DNA of 25,892 nt from Hypholoma sublateritium FD-334 SS-4 (lineage: Eukaryota; Basidiomycota; Agaricomycetes; Agaricales; Strophariaceae): positions 1 to 25,892 of the forward strand of contig KN817751.1 of NCBI GenBank assembly GCA_000827495.1. The letters are read 5' to 3'. The position numbers were made by a program, and so were the translations under genes. Shown here piece by piece: positions 9,850 to 18,798 of the stretch; position 1 is the stretch's first letter, and each line of letters begins with the position of its first letter. The notes beneath the pieces were generated by a model, which did not search any database, was not told where the DNA came from, and was given only the letters and a program-made list of their open reading frames with translations.

Positions 9850-10130
9850 TTAGGCGTGCTTTTCAAGATTAGACTGCCTTGTGCTAGGCGAATAGAGGGA
9901 GGCGATATCTATAAGATCGGCAGATAATGCACACATAATAGAACGAATATCCACACGCACAGAGGGCTTTGGCACAATTTGTTCTAGGATTCGGATTTGC
10001 TTTCGTAGTCCTCTCAGTAATGCACACATAATAGAACGAATATCCACACGCACAGAGGGCTTTGGCACAATTTGTTCTAGGATTCGGATTAGCTTTCGTA
10101 GTCCTCTCAGTAGTTGCGATATACCTGTTC
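9850..10130 (-). pseudogene. Coding relic containing an internally duplicated segment
   Basis: On the minus strand an open frame reads RILEQIVPKPSVRVDIRSIM twice because of a 93-bp (31-codon) tandem duplication, then DLIDIASLYSPSTRQ. The duplication keeps the frame, so an expressed product would carry the segment twice. The flanking exons are not resolved and no family is recognised. Confidence 0.4.
9925..10110. repeat. 93-bp tandem duplication, two copies
   Basis: Units 9925-10017 and 10018-10110 are nearly identical; the visible difference is ggatttgc versus ggattagc. The period of 93 bp is a multiple of three. Such high identity in a decayed neighbourhood points to a recent event or an assembly artefact. 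Confidence 0.9.
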
Positions 10131-10132
10131 AG

Positions 10133-10943
10133 TCAGATAGGCACTGTAAAAACCTGATCTAGCAGTTGACAATCCTCACGAAGTGGATCCTGCGTGCGTC
10201 TCATCGTGTTCGAAGTTCTCGCGATGCTAACAGCCGTCCACGGAAACGTATTCGTCGTCGTCTTGTAGTATCTCTCCTGCTGGTGCCAGTTCCGCCCAAG
10301 CAATGTTTCGTCGGGGCAGTGGCGGGCTGCGCGTGACGGGTGCGTGGTGAAGTCGCTCAGACGCGCCGGCGCCGGTGGGGAGAGGATGCGCCACTTNAAA
10401 TTTGACGAAGGCGGGCGCGGCGTCGAGCAGCTGTGGGGGTGAGCGGCAGCGGAGGTGGGAGTCATCGAAAGCAATAGAGTTAAAGGCGATCTCGACATTG
10501 CAGCAGCGGGTTGGCGATTGGGAGATAAAGCGCACGCAGATCGGGATGCTAACCTCACGGCCGTACGAGCATCGCGCAGCATACCTCTCAGGCGACGCCG
10601 CGACGGACGCGCGGGTCTGCGCGGGTGAGCCGAAGAAAGCGCAGGTGTGGCTAAAAATAGGCGGAAACGGAGTTAGCCGCGCCTCTTTGGTTGTGATACA
10701 TACCCACGTCTCCTGCAGCATCCATCATCGCCGACGACATCCTCCTTTCCCCACTGCGTGCGTCTGGAAGCCATGGAGAGTTTCTGAGAGGGCGGTGTGC
10801 AGGTCGTAGAAAAAGGCTCCGACGAGCTGCGCAATCTGTGGGTTGATGGGGACGACGAGTGGGGAAAAGGGGCGTTGAAGGTACCGGAAAGTCTGAAAAT
10901 CGTTGCAGTCGTCGAAAGGTGCGTTCCTGGCTTCTGGTGACAT
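10133..10943 (-). pseudogene. Minus-strand two-exon coding relic, unknown family
   Basis: The first candidate exon (ATG at 10943 down to 10704) reads FSPLVVPINPQIAQLVGAFF and DLHTALSETLHGFQ. A textbook intron follows at 10703-10651 (gtatgt start, GGCTAACT branch point, tttttag end). Downstream, three overlapping open frames compete (VSIPICVRFISQSPTR in one, TLLGRNWHQQERYYKTT in another). No single frame continues cleanly, and one N at 10397 adds doubt. This is a spliced minus-strand gene, now probably frameshifted. The family is not recognised. Confidence 0.4.
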
Positions 10944-10968
10944 TACGCTTTCTGAAGCAATGTCACCT
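10937..10968. repeat. Inverted repeat (9-bp arms)
   Basis: GGTGACATT at 10937-10945 is mirrored by AATGTCACC at 10960-10968. It sits between the divergently oriented relics and overlaps the candidate ATG of the minus-strand one. Confidence 0.6.
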
Positions 10969-11743
10969 TTCTGCTTCTGCCAGCTCTACATCATCCTCAA
11001 TCGCACAACTTGCTAGAAGTGTTCGCGGACGGGCTGCAGGATGCCAACCATCTTCCTTCCAGTGAGTGTTTCAACCATATATACTATATTCATTAAACTT
11101 GGCATACCATTTCAGATACAAATCTTCGTGCCAATTCTTCGCGCATTTCTGTCTACTCCTTCAAATGATCGAAATTGTCACAAATCATCCTCGAATCATA
11201 CATCATCGTCCTCGAAGTCAGTAACCCACAGCTTCCTCTCCGGTTATACTGATTTTTCATCGGGTAATATCCAGGCCGGTGGCCAGCGTGACCTCATCGC
11301 ACTCTACGCGGCGTTCCTCGTCTCGCTCGCGCTCAGCGCCGGAAGGCCCTCACACGTGCAAGCGACCACGGGCTCGACGTCCAGCGCGTCGCGATTGCGA
11401 CCGCGGAACGCACGATAGAGAGCACGTTCGCCGCGCTGCCGCAGAATCAATGCATGCCTCTACCGTCGGTCATCGCGCGCTAGAGACACTGCTACTACGC
11501 TCGGTCGAATGGACTGCGTTCTTCGAGCATACGCATGCGATGGTGCTTGAGCAGGCGACGGTCATCCTGCGAAACCTCCTTGGTGCGCCTTTTTCCTCGC
11601 CCAACTCATCTCATTGGCGCTGACAATGCATGTGCGTTTCTGTTGCGCAGGCGCGGGACACGTACAGGTCTCGCAGACGATGCTCCCTGCGGAGCTCACG
11701 GTGATTGACGAGCCGGAGGAGATCGCGACGGAGTACCTGCACA

Positions 11744-11751
11744 ACGCTAGC
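11744..11751. repeat. Left copy of 8-bp target-site duplication
   Basis: ACGCTAGC, identical to 12644-12651. Taking out the element and one copy restores a continuous flanking sequence. Confidence 0.8.
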
Positions 11752-12643
11752 AACCATGGTCGCTGTAATTATACATGCAGTATGGGCAGTTGCCTAACTA
11801 TGTTGATGCATCCCCAAGGGCAACTGCCCAAAGGCTTGGGTAGTTGCCCAGTGATGCATCACAGGGCAGTTGCCCAAGGGCCTGCCCCCCATGCATGGCC
11901 TAGCCAACTGCCCATGGCTTCCAAATGTAGGAGCTATATTTTACATAAGCTGGTCTACAAATAGAAAAATGAGAAAAAAATTGCTAAATTAGTAGAAAAT
12001 TCAGAGCTATCCAAATATACCAAAATCATCACTATAGGTGGCTTCCTTATTTGGCAAAATGCAAAATGAATTTTTGAATGGCTGCCTATTTNCAAATTTG
12101 ACCCCCTCAGAAAATTATNAAATAATTTTTAAAATTCCCTAAAATTCATAAACTATCTGTATATGGAAAGAAATTCAGTGGTCTGTGCACAAAACAATGA
12201 GATAAGGGCCTTTTATCAGCTAGATATCAACTAGATTAGATGACTTTGCAATCTCATGTGCTACTGCCCAAAAGACGGACTTGGGCTGGATTTGGCAAAG
12301 TCCAGCTTGGCCTTCCATTTTGAGCCTAGGTGTTATTCCCATGCTAGGCCTGGGCTAATGGCTATTATTTACATTTGTTTGGATTTGAGGCCAGAATATG
12401 NCATGAGTGAGCCCGCACAATGTAAATAGAGGCAAGCAGGAGGTCACACATTGGCTTTTGATGCACATCAATGTGCAAACAAACAAGCACAGCCTTGCGA
12501 NGCAGGCCACGTAGTCTACGTCGTAGTACCAAAACNCCCCCCAAATGCCTCTGCCAGAGGCCTTGGGAAGTTGCCCCTGGGGATGCATCAACATAAAATG
12601 GCAACTGCCCATACTTCATGTATGATTACAGCGGATACTGGTG
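11752..12643. mobile_element. hAT-like non-autonomous element (MITE-type, about 892 bp)
   Basis: The two ends are inverted copies over about 80 bp. The left (CGCTGTAATTATACATGCAG from 11761) mirrors the right read in reverse (CGCTGTAATCATACATGAAG up to 12633), and both continue through TATGGGCAGTTGCC and TGTTGATGCATCCCC. The direct repeat ACGCTAGC flanks the element at 11744-11751 and 12644-12651. Such an 8-bp target duplication is characteristic of hAT elements. Subterminal GGGCAACTGCCC-type repeats recur (11800-11890 and 12560-12610), also hAT-like. The interior is A/T-rich and has no transposase. Five N bases fall inside (12092, 12119, 12401, 12501, 12535). Confidence 0.8.
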
Positions 12644-12651
12644 ACGCTAGC
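12644..12651. repeat. Right copy of 8-bp target-site duplication
   Basis: ACGCTAGC, matching the left copy. Confidence 0.8.
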
Positions 12652-13210
12652 TGTTCATCATCTGGGGCACGATCGAGCGCATCGTGGAGTGGCACGCGTA
12701 GCAAGGCACAGCGATGCAGGGCCCCGCCCCGACACGTCATGCACGCGCCTCATCGATCGAGGAGTACCGGGTACGCACGACATAGGGTACTTATGTTTTA
12801 CTGCGCGCTGATGTGTTGCGCTGCAGGGCCTCATCGACCGGGAGCACGACCAGATGATGAAGCTGCTCACGAACCTGAATCGCGCGCTGGAGCTCCCAAA
12901 CGTCGTCGTGGATTCGCGGTACAAGGTATACGAGGACTTCATGCACGAGGCCGGCAGGACGCTGACGGAGTATCTGGGCGCGGTACGGCAGGCTATTTCA
13001 GCTCTACTTGGAGCATGGGGGTTCCGATCCGTTTAGGATCGTCTCGAGTGCTTAATCGCGTTAATCTAATGTTTGGTATGTATGTCCATTGCCGCAACAG
13101 TTTCGCGGGGTAATTGAGCACACTCAAGTTGTGTTTTATGCGAACTCCGTTAGTTTCTACGCAACTGCGATTACTGTAGATTCGATGAGAACGGTTCCAT
13201 CAATTCCTCA

Positions 13211-13914
13211 ATGCCACACATACTGGACCTCGTCTCAGAAGGCCTCGAGAACTTCGAGCCCCCCAAAAGCGACGTGGTGAAGATAGCCAAGTCGGCAGTG
13301 CGTACTAGCCCCCACGTCAGCGTGTGCAGCGCGCCAACCCGAATCCCAAACTCTAGATACCCGACAATGTCATGCTGCAGGAGACCGTTTTGTCGCTCGT
13401 GAAAGGCTCCACCGTGTTCATCAACTACCTTCCAGTTGGTGCACGCGAACGCCCTTGACTTCGTTTCTCGGCAGGTGCTGACTGGCCTGCAGGCAACCTG
13501 GGACAAGGAATAATTCACTGAAGTCGATGAGTATCTTAAGAGGCCTTTAGCCCAAGTCCATGTCCTCGCCTGACGTGCCAAACTTGGCGCTCTAGCCTCT
13601 AGACCATTGAATTCAGTGACATGGTTAACAAGCTCCAAAACAAGCTCATGCGTTAGTGCAAACGACGTCTCCTCAGGCTGTGCGCGCAAGGTGCCCGCGG
13701 GCATCATTAGCATGTTCGCACCGCCAAAGGGCCAAGGCGTCAGTAAGAACCGCATATCGAGGGCAATCCATCCCCCCCGCCGTTCACGTCTGCGCCACAC
13801 CCGCCGGGCGCGGAGGCGGCGATGGATGTGGACGCGGACGCGGACGACGCGGCGGTGAGTGCGAGCTTTGCAGCGCCCGTCAAGCTGCATGAGCAGACCG
13901 CACAGCCTGAGTAA
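13211..13914 (+). pseudogene. DPB4: DPB4/POLE3-like histone-fold subunit, decayed
   Basis: DPB4 is the H2B/CBF-A-like histone-fold subunit of DNA polymerase epsilon and of some chromatin remodellers. From ATG 13211 the frame reads EGLENFEPPKSDVVKIAKSA, which fits the first helix region. A short gap bounded by gt..ag joins to NPKL, then TAG at 13354-13356, then IPDNVMLQETVLSL followed by VKGSTVFINYL, the diagnostic histone-fold core. Downstream, KSMSSPDVPNLAL and IEFSDMVNKLQNKLM match the C-terminal histone-fold helices in the correct order, but in different frames and separated by stops. The end carries an Ala/Asp-rich tail (AMDVDADADDAA) typical of such subunits. The stop codon and frame changes make it a pseudogene as assembled. 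It lies directly after the nucleoporin relic in the same orientation. Confidence 0.7.
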
Positions 13915-14345
13915 TCCGCAGAACCGTACTACGAGGAGATATCGCCGTACACCTGGAACCCCGGATGCTGGGATGCAGTTCAGCCTTCCAGATGAAGAGG
14001 AGTCCTTGGACGATTATGAGCCAGTTACGTCTATTTTGTTTCTTTCCTCTTACCCAGTCTCCCATGTAGTTCATGCATAGCTGGTTGACTTCTGAAATAT
14101 ATAAGTTTTTTCGTTAAGTCCCGCTCGTAGTGCAAAACATCGGATTCAAGAGTCGAAGGCAGGAATGGGTCAATCCAAGTTACCGTCTTGGTGTTATGGT
14201 CCATTATATAGAGACGAGAGTTGAAGTGACATGCATTTCCCAGCTGGGAGATAATACAAGAGACCCTTCGTCATTCGTGGTAGGGCCCATGACACGAATG
14301 ATTGTCAGGCGACGAAGGTAGAGCAGGTATAAAAAGACTGTAGAT
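13915..14345. other. Region with no supportable gene
   Basis: Immediately after the DPB4 relic there is a Glu/Asp-rich frame (DEEESLDDYEP near 13993-14025) that could be an eroded continuation of its acidic tail. The rest, 14080-14345, shows no coding or structural signal I can support. Confidence 0.4.
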
Positions 14346-14870
14346 CTATAACAATCCAGGAGACGAAATTATCTGTTCGCCTCTCGTTCTCGCTGTTGTC
14401 CTGTTTTCTATTTTGTCTGGTAGTTGGAGTGAATTCAATGTGCTGTACGTCCGCCTCTCCAAGTCTTCTCCCGCCGTGAATGAGAAGCGCAATGCCGCTG
14501 CGACACGCCGCAGCGGTGTCAGCTCGAGTGCCTTGAGGGCGAGGATCGTCGCGAGGTTACCGCCGCTGCGGATTCAATACGTGGTCATTGCTTAACTGAA
14601 CCGAATAAAGACGCGGACGCACCATGATGGGCCACCAACGGCCACCTTCACTGGGTCAGTACCGAGCTCCTGCGGAGCGTTCTCAGCGGCCCACTTCAGT
14701 ACGTTGATGGCGTCGTCCACGGCCGCTTGGTATGGGGTTTCGAGCGCCAGGCGGTAATCCACGGGACTACCAACGAAACGCAGTTCTGAGTACTTGTTGT
14801 GGAATTCGATGTATTCAAGATCGAGCCGATCGATAATGTATGAGCGCAACGGCTGCTTTGCAACGGGCAT
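14346..14870 (-). pseudogene. Alpha/beta-hydrolase (esterase/lipase, HSL-like), internally deleted
   Basis: Serine hydrolase of the alpha/beta-hydrolase-3 type, which cleaves short-chain esters. The exons are 14870-14623 and 14565-14346; the intron 14622-14566 (gtgcgt..ccgcag) joins GGPS to CGGNLATILALKALE, restoring a G-x-S-x-G nucleophile motif (GPSCGGN). Upstream is PVDYRLALETPYQAAVDDA, the typical VDYRLAPE..YPAAVDD block, and WAAENAPQELGTDPVKVAVG. The N-terminal part (DLEYIEFHNKY) is joined almost directly to SPVDYRLA, so the intervening 60-80 residues with the HGGG oxyanion-hole loop are missing. The C-terminus is also short and its His and Asp catalytic partners are not visible. About 155 residues remain of the usual 300-plus, so it is non-functional as assembled. 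Confidence 0.7.
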
Positions 14871-15153
14871 CAGAGTCGCGTCCTTGGGGAAGATGGCCCC
14901 TCGTTAGACTCGGAGCTGGGTTGATCAGTGTGATAGTGTGATGCTCCCTTGTAACGGTCCGAGCTGAAACGAAAGAAGAATCGTCGTCAGCTGGTCAGCT
15001 AAAGATAAGATGTTGTCCGATCGATTTCTCAGGAAAACGGCCTGGGAGATAAATGTGACAAGCGCACCTTGATATTTCTCGAAATGATTCCCTGGAAATT
15101 CTGGGCGCTTAATTGATGCTTACATCGATATGAGCCATCCGCGTGACCGACGA
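14871..15153. other. Region with no supportable gene
   Basis: No convincing open frame. It holds the upstream flank of the hydrolase relic and the 3' flank of the minus-strand gene at 15154. Confidence 0.4.
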
Positions 15154-15905
15154 TCAACGCCTTCCCAACCAGTCATGATCGATGGAATACGTCGTCTTGC
15201 AGATACTGAAGGGAATCGTTATGAATCGTTATTCGATATTATACACAGAACTTACATACAGCAGATCCAATAGTATGACATGAGATGAAATCCATTATGA
15301 ACACGCGACATTCGACAATGATTCACCACGTCGGCTGGCCCCCCGCCGATAGCTATTCCGGTACCCTTGACGTTGTTGAAGCTCATGGAGGAAGGAGACG
15401 GCCTTGACTGACGAACAAGAGGGAGGAGGTTTTACACAGAAAGAATAGTCAGTATCCAGCTCACATGAGATATTCGCAAGTAATACTTAGCCTCGTATCC
15501 TGCAATAACCATTTCTGCCGGATCATACATGGGTATACGTGCAGTGAGTGCGTATTTTGTGAGCGGCGGTTGTGGCATTATGCAGCGCTGCGGAGGTCCG
15601 AGTACGCTTGCTTTGCTCCTCGTCTCCATCGTTAGAGTTGTCGTCGATGCCTTCGCTTGTGTACGTGAGGTAGACGCCGAACTAGGAAACGCGCGACTCG
15701 AGGGACATGCGGGAGGTTGTGGGTTCCTGGAGGCAGTGCAGGCGTTGCACACCGCAGGGACGGAAGGAACGGGTAACGGTACACAATAATTGAGAAGCGG
15801 CGGTGCGATTAGTAGTGCCGGGCTGTGGATATTTGTCGGCGGAGTAAATTGCTTTCAGGCCATTTCTGCGCAATGGTTTCAAAGCGAACCGGTGGACCAA
15901 TTTTT
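15154..15905 (-). pseudogene. Minus-strand spliced gene of unknown function, probably broken at the 5' end
   Basis: A minus-strand frame from about 15905 to 15543 reads through SPALLIAPPLLNYCVPLPVP and PPLTKYALTA. It continues after a short intron (gtatac..ttgcag, about 15540-15502) into YEAKYYLRISH. A second intron (gtgagc..cgtcag) leads to SSMSFN and GIAIGGGPADVV. A last intron (gtatgtaagt..cttcag, ending at 15206) leads to a short exon that can end at TGA 15154-15156. Two donors 4 bp apart make the last junction ambiguous. Upstream in the same frame, two TGA codons near 15860-15840 interrupt it; each is one C-to-T change from CGA. Family unknown. Confidence 0.35.
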
Positions 15906-16163
15906 TGAGGGCAGGTCGTATGTCAATATATTTACAGCCTTGTTTTGAAGAGCCGAGCGACGGACGTCCCTCGATCTGCGAGTGGCAGAGGGGCGGGGTT
16001 TCAAACTCGTTCGACCGCATCGACGGAGTGGTGGTCGAATGTAACGCCTTCATCATCCGAGCAAGGCTGGCGGGTAACAATGAGGAGGGGTTAATGCCCA
16101 TCCACGGCGCTCCTCAACAGCTGTAACATTACATCAGCATTTGAATGTGGGGGCGGACAACAT

Positions 16164-16879
16164 TCAGTATTTCTTAACAATGACTGGCAAAGTATTCTCG
16201 CGAGTCAATTTGCGCTCGGAACCTCCGAAGGTCATTTTAACCGACTCCAACGTAGTGCCCGAATGAATGCTTTTAGAACGATCATTGAGAAACGGATCGA
16301 ACGGATAATATAGGGTAAGTATACGTACCTGACCATGTTCAGGCGCCCTCCGCTGCAGACTCTGGACCCCTTGCGATGAATGTAACATTCTTCGACAAGG
16401 TGTTCCAAAAGACCAGCGTGTACTAGGCTCCATATTAAAACTAGTCTTCCGTCGAGGCTTCGCTATGGAAACGCCGGTGAGCCGTGACATCATGACTGCC
16501 GTACAATTTTTCCTCCAAACCGACGAGCTTGGGTCCTGAGCCGTTAGCTTTGGCGTGATGATATATCAGGCGTCGGGTGTTTGCTGCGAATAAGATTAAT
16601 GAGAATGGATTAAATATGAAGAAGGGAAATGAGACACTCACTGGCACGTCCTTGCGGTTGTTTGGCTATCGGAGTTTCGTTGTGCCGCAGATCATGCTCC
16701 TTTTCATCCATTGCTTGGGGACGCGAAGGTGAAATTTCATCGTCCGTGGCGTTGTCGTGGACTGCAGCGAGCCGTTCAGCTGTTGGTTCCTCGTCGTGTG
16801 GGTGAGATAGCGGGAAAATCTTGAAGTATCTTCGCTGTTACGACGACCGCGTCAGCAAAAGGAAGTAGAGTGTGAACAT
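16164..16879 (-). CDS. Four-exon gene of unknown family; N-terminal extension cut by a TAA
   Basis: Predicted exons on the minus strand are 16711-16642, 16583-16525, 16462-16329 and 16269-16164, giving 122 residues from ATG 16711. The introns are 58, 62 and 59 bp with GT..AG ends. The junction at 16524-16463 uses a weak gtcggt donor but is needed to keep frame. Readable parts are NTRRLIYHHAKANGSGPKL, RLVLIWSLVHAGLLEHLVEE, IHSGTTLESVKMTFGG and NTLPVIVKKY. Upstream, the same frame stays open from ATG 16879 (MFTLYFLLLTRSS, signal-anchor-like) except for TAA at 16840-16838. After that stop it reads RRYFKIFPLSHPHDEEP and TAERLAAVHDNATDDE. That upstream stretch is coding-like, so the original protein was probably about 180 residues and has lost its start to a nonsense change, unless an unseen splice bypasses it. 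Family unknown. Confidence 0.45.
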
Positions 16880-17302
16880 GTGAACACTGAAGTACTGAAG
16901 ACGAAGGGAGGCTCAACGACAGCTTATATTAAAACGGAGCTTCAATATCCACACAGCCACTGTTGGACCTCCCGTTTATCAAAAAGCAGACGCCCGACCA
17001 ACGCTCGACACGGATATCCGTAGTGCGCTTAGTTTGAAAATGTAATAAGGCATACTGGTCGTTCAATCAATGATAATGATTAACCACAAATTAAGCCAAG
17101 CGGATAATCAAAACATGGCACGTGATAGCTACGCTTAACGTTTCTTGAAGATCCCTGGGAAGCGTTGTCCCAACGCTTTGCCTTCGCTCGCCATGACTGA
17201 TGCACCGCTGCAATTTTACGCGGGATCTGCATCTGAGGATCTTACGGATACACTCTTAAGCTGTCGGCGAACACTTCCAACGATACGTATCCACAACCCA
17301 CC
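16880..17302. other. Divergent intergenic region
   Basis: Lies between the minus-strand gene (start 16879 or 16711) and the plus-strand gene at 17303. It should hold both promoters. An ATG at 17193 opens a 60-70-codon frame overlapping the next gene's start out of frame; it may act as an upstream open frame. Confidence 0.45.
16921..16932 (-). promoter_or_regulatory. TATA-like element upstream of the 16879 start
   Basis: On the minus strand the sequence reads TTTTAATATAAGCT about 45 bp before ATG 16879. This supports transcription starting upstream of that ATG and not at the internal one. Confidence 0.4.
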
Positions 17303-18220
17303 ATGGAGTCCAATTCATCCACTGACTCCCCCTCCGACTTCAGCACCCTCAGCGCAGACACCACGGGCGAAACCCCCTTTGATGCTGGTAAATCTGTATC
17401 CATATTCAATATAAGTGTGGCATGTAACTATGATATTATGCAGAACACACGGCGGATGAAGTCATAATTTTTTATCGGAAGATGTCAATTTCTACGACTC
17501 GCCGTCTCCCCGCAGAGAACGTTTCGGAAGGTGCAGGTACGTGTGTTGTTCTATCTCCCCGTTGAATATGTTCATCGTCAACCCGCTATTCAGCGCTGTA
17601 TGTTTTTGAAACCGTCAAGAAGACTACCAAAACCATGGTCAGTCATTCACTCACGGCCCCAGCCCAGATGTTGAAAAACTCCAGGTACGTGGCATGGTCC
17701 ACACTCCATGGGTAACCTGTTCAATTTATCTTTATACTCCGTCAGGCTTGGCCACGCACGCAACACCATGCGCAGCGCGACTAGACGGGAGCAGGCGGAC
17801 CCCACTTCTCCTACATCCTCGCCGCAGGCTGAAATGCATATCCCTATGTCAGCGCCCTCTCCGGGACCTGTCTACCGGCCAAAAGTACAAGTATTCAGTG
17901 ACGAGATGCCGGGCTGGCCTAAATATCCCGAGGCCAGAACAAGCAATTCGAACAGGGACACGGCGACCTCTCCTCCCACCCCTTCTGTGAATCATGTAGC
18001 GACACATGGACAAGCGACGCCGACCAACTCTACCTTCGCTTCCCGAGCCCCACCGCTTGCTCATCCCTGGGATACCCCCCTTGTTGCCACTGTTAATCAG
18101 ACGCCCTTGAGCACATCTCCACCCTCCGTATTCCAAGTTGCACCACCTGATGTTACTGTTCACCCGTCCGGCTCCTTCGTAACTACCGCAGACACCCTAA
18201 AGAACCCAGTCAGTGGCTAG
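17303..18220 (+). CDS. Four-exon gene for a 247-residue Ser/Pro/Thr-rich protein of unknown family
   Basis: Predicted exons are 17303-17387, 17444-17536, 17594-17684 and 17746-18220 (TAG). The introns are 56, 57 and 61 bp, each GT..AG, and codons split by introns rejoin cleanly (GAA, GCG, AGG). The protein begins MESNSSTDSPSDFSTLSADT. It has a short ordered-looking part (HTADEVIIFYRKM, LYVFETVKKTTKTM) around residues 30-75. It ends with about 150 residues rich in Ser, Pro, Thr and Ala, for example PVYRPKVQVFSDEMPGWPKY, with no signal peptide or membrane segment. Low complexity suggests an intrinsically disordered tail. Start choice: this ATG gives one uninterrupted product, while the upstream ATG 17193 is in another frame that stops soon after the first intron. 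No family recognised; appears intact. Confidence 0.7.
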
Positions 18221-18730
18221 TAAATTCGAAAGTCATTAAACTAAAATTTTAAACAATGTTCTGGTATATTCACCTCGAATGCAAAAGTCATCACAGGATA
18301 TGTCTGGTGAATTATCCGAGTCCTCAGTCACATGAATGAATCCTAAACTTTGAGACTGGGATACTGTGGTACCAGGTGTGTTGGTTGACTCCTCGGTCCA
18401 GTCAATTGATCCCAACCAACGAATGGTGAGAGGCTTCGAATCGTCATCCAGTGCGGCTGGCTACTTTGTGAGTCTGGATCTGGATGCGACTGGTGCCACA
18501 ATGTGGTTTTACACAGCACGGCCGTGGCGTTGATTTTTCTGAATCTCCGAGGTTGATGCAATCGGCGCCGCCTTGCGAATGGGAGCCGTTGATTTTCATA
18601 CTGAAGCAGGGACTAAGCTTGCTGAGCTCTCCAGCGGCTTACGCATATCTTCCATCCAGTGCGACCCGCCTCCCTCCGAGGCTCCGCCGGTCCCATCCCT
18701 CCCGTCCCATCCCGTGTCCCTTTATCCCGA

Positions 18731-18732
<2 letters not shown>
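18221..18732. other. Intergenic region before the poly-C tract
   Basis: No supported gene. It starts A/T-rich (3' flank of the preceding gene) and becomes C-rich from about 18660. Confidence 0.45.
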
Positions 18733-18796
<64 letters not shown>

Positions 18797-18798
18797 NN
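18733..18798. repeat. Poly-C tract (64 nt with one A) ending in NN
   Basis: C runs from 18733 to 18796, broken only by A at 18766, and is followed by two N. Homopolymers of this length are rarely sequenced faithfully, so the true length is uncertain and this may be a collapsed or joined spot. Confidence 0.95.

Larger units (their letters stand above)
10984..13055 (+). pseudogene. NUP84: Nup84/Nup107-like nucleoporin, C-terminal part, decayed and split by a MITE
   Basis: Nup84/Nup107 is a scaffold subunit of the nuclear pore Y-complex. Exons recognisable at 10984-11061, 11116-11216, 11275-11582, 11651-11751, 12652-12770 and 12827-13055 keep GT..AG introns, so this is a DNA-level copy. Telling segments are EVFADGLQDANHLPS, LSQIILESYIIVLE, QRDLIALYAAFLVSLALSA, HGLDVQRVAIATAERTIEST, LLLRSVEWTAFFE, VIDEPEEIATEYLH, FIIWGTIERIVEW, GLIDREHDQMMKLLT, NVVVDSRYKVYEDFM and GGSDPFRIV near the end. 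These match the order of the family's C-terminal half from my knowledge of it. Damage: TGA at 11166-11168, a frameshift near 11340, a hAT-like insertion at 11752-12643, a TAG after EWHA near 12704, and a frameshift before the terminal GGSDPF. The N-terminal half is absent, so the copy is truncated at its 5' end. It cannot encode a complete nucleoporin. Confidence 0.75.

Noticed and set aside
10375..10809. Plus-strand 144-codon open frame
   Set aside because: It overlaps minus-strand exons that have a canonical intron and better composition; no start or splice evidence on the plus strand.
13171..13890. Long minus-strand open frame of about 239 codons
   Set aside because: It lies antisense to the DPB4 relic, whose plus-strand segments match a known family in the correct order; the frame is a GC-driven shadow.
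17193..17402. Alternative start MTDAPLQF for the gene at 17303
   Set aside because: This frame hits a stop soon after the first intron, while ATG 17303 gives a complete spliced product; it may still act as an upstream open frame.
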